From positions 1 to 25,119 of the forward strand of contig QAXH01006091.1 of NCBI GenBank assembly GCA_004335635.1: a stretch of DNA of 25,119 nucleotides. The letters are read 5' to 3'. A program made the translations under genes and the position numbers. This document shows, piece by piece, positions 10,728 through 18,614 of the stretch. This DNA comes from Chloromonas sp. AAM2. Its lineage: Eukaryota; Chlorophyta; Chlorophyceae; Chlamydomonadales; Chlamydomonadaceae. The number at the start of each line of letters is the position of its first letter. The stretch's first letter is position 1. Below the pieces are notes generated by a model that was given only the letters and a program-made list of their open reading frames with translations, did no database searches and was not told the origin of the DNA.

Positions 10728-11598
10728 TGTCATTAGTGGCGATTTGCATTGTGTGTTATCATGAGTCATTATGATGTGCATGGGTCCGATAGTCCCTGGA
10801 CTCGTGTGTTTGTCAAGGATCATACGAATTTCACACAGGAACCTGTGGTGTGACACATTGTGGGGTTTAGGGACACAGGGTGTGGCAATGGACGCTGCAA
10901 TAGAGGACAATGCTGGCGGTTAAGAGGGCCGTCATGGGGTGTGAGTCCCCTTACAAACGCAACCCTGAACACTGATCGGATCTTGGGCCGGTCGGAAATA
11001 GGGACTGTCACTGTACTGGAAGCCAGTGTACCGTCTATCTATGCACATGCGCAAAAAATATATAATTTTTTTTCGTACTGCTTAGGTTGGAATTCCATCA
11101 GATATATGTATGAAATTTGACTGATTGATTGATTTGAACGGATCTAATAGTTGATGTACAGGGCACTGTCAAGAACCAGGTTCACTCTGGTTCCCATTGT
11201 TTGCTCTGCATCTCAGTTACCCAGGTTATGAGAACAAGTTGGACATGCTTCCTGGTGTGCACTAGTGCGGCAATTAGTGTTAAGAGTGTTCATGAACAGT
11301 TTGTGATAGTAATTAAAGGCATGGGTTGCTGTTGCACATCTCCATTGTATGGACGCAATATCAAGTTTCGTTGAGGCTGTGGCGCATGGCTCTGTATCTC
11401 TGTCTTGAGTGTGCTGTGCCTTGTGCTTGTCAGACATGTAATGCACAAAAACGTGTAAATGTTTTATGAGTGGGCAGATGCAACTCCAAGCACACACTGA
11501 CAGAGTATGTCTGCATGTGTATGTATGAGGAAAGTCGACTGCAACACATAGAAATCAACAAACTGTCTAGTCGTACGCAGCTTGAGGACAAGTAAGTG

Positions 11599-11617
11599 TA
11601 TATATATATATATATAT
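11599..11617. repeat. TA dinucleotide microsatellite
   Basis: About nine and a half TA units in an uninterrupted run. Confidence 0.9.
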
Positions 11618-11651
11618 GTGTATGGCATACTACTGTGTATGGCATACTACT
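11618..11651 (+). repeat. 17-bp perfect tandem duplication
   Basis: gtgtatggcatactact occurs twice head to tail immediately after the TA microsatellite, consistent with slippage. Confidence 0.9.
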
Positions 11652-11801
11652 GCCGCATGCATCCGCAATGCTTTGGCAGGCCAGTGACATTACATGTATT
11701 GCTTGTAACATGAATGTGTCTGCTGAATATGCCATAATGCACACTGGACTTCATGTCACGCTTGCTGAACCCATGACGATGTGTTCCAGTCACAGTACAT
11801 G

Positions 11802-11806
11802 TTACA
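11802..11806 (-). terminator. Candidate TGTAA polyadenylation signal of the DUF3669-like gene
   Basis: TTACA on the plus strand is TGTAA on the minus strand, about 58 bases after the TGA at 11864-11866. TGTAA is the common green-algal poly(A) signal. A 5-base motif is weak evidence alone, but the spacing is plausible. Confidence 0.3.
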
Positions 11807-11863
11807 AGTGCTGGGTATTGTATTGCATAAACACGTAGGCAGACGCCAAGCAGAATGCAGACT

Positions 11864-12955
11864 TCAACACGGTGTTGAAATGGTCCGATGCTTTGTCAAT
11901 TTACCCAGTACAGCATCTGCTAGTTTCACAGCTGCCGGAGACACAGCAGCTGCACCAGTCCTATAGGCGTTGGTGAAGTCCAACCAGTAGGGAGAATGGG
12001 GCCTGGGGTAGTATGGATCGTTGCTAGTAATGCTGCTCACTATTACATCCGCATCCCCACAGTGCTCTCGCATCTGGTTGAAATCAATGCAGCTATACCA
12101 GGCTTGTTTGCTCAATGGGTTGTGAGGATGACCACACAACACGAATTCAATGTCACGTCCATCACGGCCTGCTTCAAAATTGATGCTGGATAATAGCTGA
12201 CCCATACCCGTTGCAACTGCGACCAAGGGGAGGCCAAGTTGCATCATTCGAGCTACATCTAATGGTTAGTTTTCAGGGTTGAAAAAGAGGCTGGCAGCTC
12301 GGCTACTATCCTTACCCAAGTACAGGCGTGCTAGGAAAGGTGCAAAATGCTGCTCCTTGAACTGGTCGGGGAAAAACAGGTCTCGAATGCGGAGGCAAAT
12401 GCTGTTGGAGACAGGCCAGATGCGCTGCATAACATATAAGGCAGGTGGTGGAAGCCCCATATCCATAGAACGTGGACTGTCTGAAACTTTGGCAAACTCA
12501 TAGTATGAGTCATGGTATCCAAAAGGCTGGGGCATTTGAAAAAGGTGGCTTGATTTGTGGCATTGCCTGTACAGAAGCTCGAGGTCCTTGTGCTCCTTTT
12601 CAAGCAAAGCAGCATTAGCAGGATCTTGAACTTGCTTGACAACTACACCGCCTCGAGTTTCACTTACAAAAATCGTTGCAAAGCTGCCAGCCCCAAGGCG
12701 TTTGAAGCTACTGATTATGGACAGGTCCATCGTTCTTGAAGCAACCAGCAGATGATAACTTATCTCACTTAAACGCGCCAGGGCTGGATGGTCATCAGGA
12801 AGTGCAGTGCAATATGTCCTCAACCTTTCAATCACCTCATCAATCGGGTTGTTGAGCTGGACAGCAGCAGGAAGCAATCTCTTTGGAAGCGATTCCCAGA
12901 GCTGCAGTGCAAGCTTGACATTCCGTGCCACCACTTCATTGGGGTGCTGAGTCAA
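11864..12955 (-). pseudogene. DUF3669-like (kinase-fold-like) protein gene with one in-frame TAA
   Basis: One continuous minus-strand frame of 363 codons, broken only by TAA at 12266-12268 (codon 230) and closed by TGA at 11864-11866. Visible motifs: Gly-rich LGAGSFATIF (about 87-96), VVVKQV with a likely beta3 Lys (104-109), YVMQRIWPV (174-182), FAPFLARLYLG (205-214), then after the stop DGRDIEFVL (265-273), CIDFNQMR (289-296) and NDPYYPRP (312-319). This order matches the DUF3669 family, known mainly from fungi; its resemblance to a protein kinase core is my inference and no function is established. The residue at the stop sits between conserved N-PEN and PLD, where family members keep a sense codon. 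The frame opens with TTG and runs a little further upstream without an ATG, so a 5' exon may be missing. No intron is visible inside. It could be a recent pseudogene, a sequencing error, or a readthrough gene. Confidence 0.7.
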
Positions 12956-14138
12956 CTGCCCTGGCGTTGAATCGACCTTCAGACCTGTTCAGTTCACAAC
13001 TGCTCCTGCAAGTACAGACCAACAGATGACTGCAGTGCTTACATGCATTGTCTACTCATTTGCACTGAAGCACTATCCATACAAGATCATGCTACTGTTG
13101 TCAATTGCTTCTTCAAAGGCAGTATTGCCATTTCCACCTGCTGTAACTGTGCATGTAGCTCACCTATGCGTGTGCCCTTGTGTGAATCCCTGCACGGCCA
13201 AATGACTGGACCACCCTGTCGTAGGAACCAGTGCAACAGCAGGCACTGTGCGGCCCTGGCTCCTGTTACCCGCCCTCGCTCTGTTGGCAAGCTGAGCTGA
13301 CTACTGCATGAGTGTACTCACTACCTGTACTGACTGCTCGACTCGGCTGACTGGGTCACCTACGTGATACAACGAATTGATGATCTACAAATGAACTGCA
13401 TCAACTTCGGACACGTGCATGTAGTCTGGTGAGGCATAGGCAGGAAGAACTGCAACACCACTGATTGAATGTTCTGTGGCAACTGTGCAGAGACTGTATG
13501 GACAGTCACTCAATTGTGTAAGTATGCAACAGTAATGAGTGAAAGTAGATCACTTCTTGGCTGCTGGCTTGGTTCTTGGTGACAAACATTGTCAGTTGCT
13601 GCCAGCTTTTTGGGCACGAGTGTGCCAAGCATTCATTGCTTCTGCTGATCCAGTAGGTTTAACGTGGGAAATGAAGGATTATGTTCTTGATCAGCTGTGG
13701 GTGGCACAACAGAGACAAGCAGTCAGTCCCCATTCCATGGTGTTGCCTGATTGTAACAATAATGTCATCCACCAACACAACCAACAAATCTGGCAAATGA
13801 GAGGCTGTACAGGGGCAGCAGCAAGCACGCCACTGAAGTAGCTGGTAAAAATGCCAGCTGCATTCAAGCAAGCAACCGTACAGTGTTGACACACTTATAG
13901 GAAAAAGCAGCCAGCAACTGTAGAACTGCATGGCTGCGTGCTTCTGCACAACTTGTTCCACAACACGTCAGCAGCAGTATCCAGAACAAGCAAAGCACAA
14001 AATTGTGCACAGTGCAGCTGTTATCCTAAACAAACTGCTTCAATACCAATGAACGTTGGACACCACCTGAACAGATCCGATGCAACATGGTCAGCGAGCA
14101 ACACAGGTGCCATCTGTTGGTGAACCACGCACTGTCAT
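12956..14138. other. No recognised gene
   Basis: Several open frames occur, including a minus-strand stretch near 13087-13170 reading GELHAQLQQVEMAILPLKKQ, which could be a coiled coil and lies upstream of the DUF3669-like gene. I could not connect it by matching splice phases. A plus-strand frame at 13539-13841 has no recognisable domain. Nothing else is supported. Confidence 0.4.
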
Positions 14139-15161
14139 TCACATAACCATGAAATGTGTTACCCCGGCGGCTGCGCGGAACGACTGCTGCTTTTGATTTG
14201 CAAGCCACAGTGTGTCAGCATCATTCACTCTCAGTGTGTATGCATCAATCCAAGTGATGAGAAACTCGTTGTTACGTGGCAACACTTGTGCACCTGCGCT
14301 GTCAACCAAGCTAACCGCATTCGGCATTGGCTGTGGGTTGCCATTGACATCTGTGACAGTAATGCTGGCGATGTTGTTGTTTACTCGCTCCACCCTGATC
14401 TGCATGGCTTGGCCATTGATGTTGATGTTGAAGCTGTATATGTTGTCATTCTTGTATCAGGTGTCCCCTTAGGTCCATCAGACATGATGTGCTCCCTGTA
14501 ATCAGGTGTCCCCTTAGGTCCATCAGACATGATGTGCTCCCTGTAATCAGGTGTCCCCTTAGGTCCATCAGACATGATGTNNNNNNNNNNNNNNNNNNNN
14601 NNNNNNNNNNNNNNNNNNNNNNNNNNNNNNNNNNNNNNNNNNNNNNNNNNNNNNNNNNNNNNNNNNNNNNNNNNNNNNNNNNNNNNNNNNNNNNNNNNNN
14701 NNNNNNNNNNNNNNNNNNNNNNNNNNNNNNNNNNNNNNNNNNNNNNNNNNNNNNNNNNNNNNNNNNNNNNNNNNNNNNNNNNNNNNNNNNNNNNNNNNNN
14801 NNNNNNNNNNNNNNNNNNNNNNNNNNNNNNNNNNNNNNNNNNNNNNNNNNNNNNNNNNNNNNNNNNNNNNNNNNNNNNNNNNNGACATGATGTGCTCCCT
14901 GTAATCAGGTGTCCCCTTAGGTCCATCAGACATGATGTGCTCCCTGTAATCAGGTGTCCCCTTAGGTCCAGCAGACATGATGTGCTCCCTGTAATCAGGT
15001 GTCCCCTTAGGTCCAGCAGACATGATGTGCTCCCTGTAATCAGGTGTCCCCTTAGGTCCAGCAGACATGATGTGCTCCCTGTAATCAGGTGTCCCCTTAG
15101 GTCCAGCAGACATGATGTGCTCCCTGTAATCAGGTGTCAATGACATGTTGTTATGATACAT
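14139..15161 (-). CDS. Repeat protein: 15-residue tandem repeats followed by a unique C-terminal domain; frameshift and gap
   Basis: On the minus strand an ATG at 15159-15161 opens MYHNNMSLTP and runs into tandem copies of DYREHIMS(D/A)GPKGTP, each 45 bp. After the N gap the same frame resumes and ends in the last repeat. There the plus strand has gtatcagg (14454-14461) where every other copy has gtaatcagg. With that missing base counted, the repeat frame leads directly into YKNDNIYSFNININGQAMQI and RVERVNNNIASITVTDVNG, up to TGA at 14139-14141. This suggests one reading frame broken by one base. Repeat residues are charged and Gly/Pro-containing; the C-terminal part looks beta-rich. I do not recognise the family. 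Because the unit length is a multiple of three, several frames of the repeat stay open by chance, so coding rests mainly on the continuity into the unique domain. Confidence 0.45.
14458..15138. repeat. 45-bp minisatellite
   Basis: Unit boundaries (caggtgtcccc) fall at 14458, 14503 and 14548 left of the gap and 14906, 14951, 14996, 15041 and 15086 right of it, with a truncated unit at 15131. Spacing is exactly 45. Units differ at one site: ccatcaga in the left copies and the first right copy, ccagcaga in the other right copies, which changes Asp to Ala in the minus-strand reading. Confidence 0.95.
14581..14883. other. Assembly gap (303 N)
   Basis: Run of N inside the minisatellite. The unit phase across the gap is off by two bases (403 between unit starts 14503 and 14906 instead of 405), so the gap length is probably an estimate, and the true copy number is unknown. 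Confidence 0.95.
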
Positions 15162-16680
15162 ACCAAAGAAAAAAAATGCATTCAGACATTAATGGGTCCA
15201 GAACAATGTGTTACCAGGCTTGCACACCAGCTTACATTCACACACTCTGTGCACAAAGACCTGTCTCCTCCGTGAAGGCATTTACCTGATCTTGATCACG
15301 GCATGCTTGATGAACAGAAAACACAATCGCGTAGGGTGTGTAAATTGCTAAGACGGCTTTCGGGCTGCTTACAACAAGCAATGCGCAATGTGCAGCCAGG
15401 CAAAGAAGCAACTGCACCTGTTGTGTATGCATGCCGGCTTGTGCAGTGTGATGCGTACCACGTTGATTAATCTAACTTATGCATGCTCAAGGCTCAAGTT
15501 GCCAAATGGATGCCTTGCCCTGAGCAAGGGGGCATAACATCCTTGGCACTAAAAAACTCACTATACAAACCTTGCTTAGATGTGCTTGATGTTCTTGTAG
15601 CACCCTTCTCTTGTATCCCGCCAGTCAGACACCCTTCGAGGTCTGTGAAACTTGTTGCCTGGATGAGTGAACATGAGAAGGTGGCATGATCTGTGATGCT
15701 ATGGGAGCAACCAGCCCTTGCAATCAAGCTTGCAATTGAGGACAGACAGATGGTACTTCCATGCACAGACAGACAGACAGAAACAATCTGGGCACCCATT
15801 CCATTGCCAAGCGCGCCCAGCGCTTCTCCTCAGCTGACCTCGACGCTGCTTGCGTCCCTCGCTTGACACGAAGCTTGCAACATAAACCACTACTTGCCTT
15901 GACGTGAAGGTTGCCCCAATCCTTGAGCTTGGATGTGCTGCGGGCAGTGGCGCACCAACAATCCTAGCTGGGTCCGATGCAAAGCTTGCAGTGCTAGATT
16001 GGAGTGTTCGCTGAGTAAGCGTTGTGCTTTATGTAACTTTGCAAGGTATGCAACAAGCAACAAGGATGTGGAAGTTGAAGGCAAAAGCCGTTGAATGGAT
16101 GTTTGCTGACACAGCATGGCTTTGCTCTTGCTGACCAGCTGTCATACCTGGCTGCATGCTGCGCATGTACCTTGTTTTGTTTACATGTGTTATGCAGTAG
16201 CTACCATCTCAGTAGGGGTGCTCATGGCACGGAGAGGCCAGTCAACATGCCTGGAAAATTAAAAATTGCATGCACGCGCCATAGATTGTGTGTAGCTATG
16301 TAGTCTACATGGCGGCCTGTCCTTGAGCAATGCAGAGTGCAGGAAACAAAAAATAGCAAGTAATGCTGCTGGGGAACATGTGTAGTGAGAGGGAAGCATC
16401 AACTACCAAAGAAGAGAATGCAGCAAGCAATACGTCACAACAATCACAGGCGAATGAACAAGCAAGGTTGAACAAGCCGGACTCAATGTTGTTGTATGTA
16501 TCGTAGTGTGATGTATTTTACAGCTGCAAGTTTCTTGATGTTTAGCAGCGACATTTCATCAGCAATGTCTCCTATGTGGTTGGCTTCAGGGATTGGCAAC
16601 TCTTCAGGTTCCCAAACACACAGGTTGATGTTGGTGTGCGCATGTTCAGGGGACTCGGGTAGAGCTATGATGCCGTGGAT
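15162..16680. other. No recognised gene
   Basis: Open frames on both strands lack recognisable domains. The minus-strand frame reaching 16483 contains LCVWEPEELPIPEANHIGDI, which reads protein-like, but it has no start, family or partner exon that I can support. A short CAGA run occurs near 15765-15780. Confidence 0.4.
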
Positions 16681-16711
16681 GCAAAAAGAGATGTTTGCCA
16701 GTTCTGGGACA
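16681..16711 (+). repeat. Arm of dispersed inverted-repeat family
   Basis: gatgtttgccagttctggg preceded by A-rich sequence. Over about 30 bases it matches the reverse complement of 24350-24384 with one mismatch in the A/T-rich part. It lies about 340 bp before the polymerase relic. Confidence 0.75.
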
Positions 16712-16960
16712 GTTTGTAGGAACAGCACTGGAACCAGTGTGGCAACAGGGAAGCCCAGGAAAGCAGGGTTTAGGCTAGAGTACAGGGTCCCAGGGCTAGT
16801 CAGGGAGGCAGGGGCTCATGACATTTTGGTTACAACAAGGTGAGGCAACTTGGCCAACAAAATGATATAAATCAACAAAATCGACCCCATCGGCGTTCGG
16901 TGGTGGTGGCGCCGTCAGAGTTGTTTGACAAAAGCAATCAACGCGCTGGCGATCAGAACA

Positions 16961-17048
16961 GTGTCGACAGTGTCGACAGTGTCAGTGACGACAGTGCATT
17001 ACGCGAGGCACAGGAAGTCAGACTGTCAGAAGTCAGACTGTCAGACAG
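16961..17048 (+). repeat. Short tandem repeats at the 5' edge of the polymerase relic
   Basis: gtgtcgaca occurs twice head to tail, then agtcagactgtcag units repeat between about 17018 and 17048. They encode Ser/Val- or Asp-rich text depending on the frame, and probably lie outside the conserved protein. Confidence 0.7.
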
Positions 17049-17054
17049 TGAGTG

Positions 17055-18140
17055 TGATCATGGACAACGACATGCCCATTGCATGGACTGGAGAGGGAGA
17101 GAAGCAACGACATAGCCAGGCTAGCATATGCTATGTGTGTGGAAGCGCTTTCATTGATGCGGACGAAGCAAAGCGCAAGGTCGCGGACCATGACCACCTG
17201 ACAGGCAGGTACAGGGGTGCAGCGCACTGCTCATGCAATCTTAAGATGCGCAAGGACAGGTGCCTGGCCCTGCCCGTGGTGTTTCACAATTTGAAGAACT
17301 ATGACGCGCACCATCTCTTGAGCAATGTATCCGAGTATTGCCGAGCAAAGCAGATCAAGATAGATGCCGTCCCGTTGAATAGAGAAAAGCTGATCAGTTT
17401 GAGCATGCCACATGTCACCCAGAAGGGAAACAGGGCCGAGGCCAAAGTACAGTTCCTGGACTCGTTCCAGTTCTTACCATCATCCCTGGACACACTAACG
17501 GACAATCTCAAAGGGCATGGCATGCACAAACTGCTGGCACTGTGCAATCCTTGTGCCTTGAAGGTGGAGCTGTATAAAATCTAGTCACTTGCGTGGACAT
17601 GCTTCCTGGTGTGCACTCTCTCCTTGTAAGAAGCAGAAAAAAGGGCTGGCCACCACTCAGGACCAACCCACAGTGTGATTCCGCTTTTCTTACGCTTTTA
17701 TGTGAACAATATGCCAGTTTGGCTGCCTTGGCCTTGTCCATCAGCTGCCGTCCAACCTGGCCCAACCCTCCCCATAGCTCCCAAAGCTGCATGCTGACTG
17801 GCAGCTTCTTGGCTGCCCTGCTATCTCTCTGGTCGCGTGTGTGGCTCGATGTTTAAGGTTTGAACAGTCCCCATGGATGAAGCCATACATCGATTTCTGT
17901 GTGGGACAGCGTCAAGCTGCCGCCTCTAGCTGTAAAAAAGACCTGTTCAAGCTGCTCATGAATTCTGTGTTTGATAAGACCATGGAGAATGTGAGGCGCA
18001 GGACCCAGGTGCGTGTGTTCACATCTGGCCACCATGGTGGTGCCCTGAGGCGCTGCTTGTCCAGCCTGAGTGCCGGGCAAGTTCAAGGATGATACCCATG
18101 CCAAGCCCATCGTCGAGTTTGTTGGGCAAACATCTGACGG
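17055..18140 (+). pseudogene. Degraded Polinton/Maverick-type family B DNA polymerase
   Basis: Two fragments in different frames. Fragment 1 (about 17060-17584) shows a Cys/His cluster CYVCGSAF, then KVADHDHLTGRYRGAAHCSC and LPVVFHNLKNYDAHHLL, then FLDSFQFLPSSLDTLTDNL. This is the order seen in protein-primed DNA polymerases of Polinton/Maverick elements and relatives: a treble-clef-like DH.HLTG segment, then the Exo-II-like HN..YD. Fragment 2 (about 17865-18090) has SPWMKPYIDF, CKKDLFKLLMNSVFDKTMEN and VRRRTQVRVF, corresponding to the motif-B region; the usual Gly after NSVF is Asp here. A third-frame continuation around 18085-18140 (AKPIVEFVGQTSDG) follows. The segment between them, with the catalytic motif A and the Exo-III region, is missing, as is motif C, so the gene cannot be functional. 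A plus-strand stop at 17582-17584 ends fragment 1. No integrase, packaging ATPase, protease or capsid gene was recognised nearby. Confidence 0.75.
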
Positions 18141-18155
18141 CAAACATCTTTTTTT
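18139..18155 (-). repeat. Partial arm of the dispersed inverted-repeat family
   Basis: ggcaaacatcttttttt is identical to 24366-24382 and inverted relative to 16681-16699. It lies at the 3' edge of the polymerase relic, directly after a second copy of ggcaaacatct. Confidence 0.5.
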
Positions 18156-18614
18156 CTAACCCTGACCTTGTTACGACAATAACCTCTCTTAGAACAATGC
18201 TTTATATCACCTGCTTAGCTTAAGCACAGCAACTTTGGTTGTTTGTTGTTGGTGTAGTTACACCTTGTATTTTGCTCAAGACTTGTCAAAGGTATAGGCG
18301 GGCTGCGGTATGTGGTGAACCACTTGGCCTTGCTGTGCCTGGCCTAGCCCTGGATTTGATGCTACAGGCCTTGCTACGGCACCTTGACTGTCCAGTCGCA
18401 AACAAGTGAGAACACGTCAATGCTGAACAAGGAGGAGTGAATTCATCAGGACACTTTTCGTTCGGCAGTTTTCATGTGGGTGCGGCGGACGTGTGGAAGG
18501 CGTGTGGAGAAACCTGCATCTCGTACGTCTCCGTAGGCTGGCAAACTACCCGTGTTTCAGGTGGCAATCTACGCTGGCGACACCTTGTGTCAGCCAGTCA
18601 CTTCATCAGTAAAG
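18156..18614. other. Upstream region of the iron transporter gene
   Basis: No coding sequence recognised. Likely promoter and 5' untranslated region of the VIT gene; a possible untranslated-exon acceptor (gtgtttcag/GTGGC) ends at 18560. No TATA-like element was convincing. Confidence 0.35.

Larger units (their letters stand above)
9601..11863. other. Region between genes without recognised coding sequence
   Basis: No domain-bearing open frame and no pair of convincing splice sites was found on either strand. Parts are AT-rich (around 11050-11130). It contains two hairpins (9961-10012), one arm of a dispersed inverted-repeat family (10701-10727), a TA microsatellite and a small tandem duplication (11599-11651). 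The 3' ends of the converging flanking genes probably reach into it. Confidence 0.5.

Noticed and set aside
12266..12268. TAA as a sense codon (Gln), as in some ulvophyte algae with a changed genetic code
   Set aside because: The intact VIT gene ends naturally at TAG (21309-21311) and the ORF at 23008 ends at TAA. No other in-frame TAA/TAG occurs in the supported exons, so a changed code is not needed.
13539..13841. Plus-strand 100-residue ORF
   Set aside because: No domain, and no splice or start context; the overlapping minus frames are equally open.
14458..15138. CRISPR-like array
   Set aside because: Units are contiguous 45-bp copies without unique spacers, in a eukaryotic context; this is a minisatellite.
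14574..15143. Plus-strand reading of the minisatellite (repeat of LPVIRCPLRS)
   Set aside because: It stays open only because the unit is a multiple of three. It does not connect to any unique coding sequence on the plus strand, whereas the minus reading does.
16840..17115. Plus-strand ORF overlapping the 5' edge of the polymerase relic in another frame
   Set aside because: It consists largely of the short tandem repeats at 16961-17048, and has no conserved motif.
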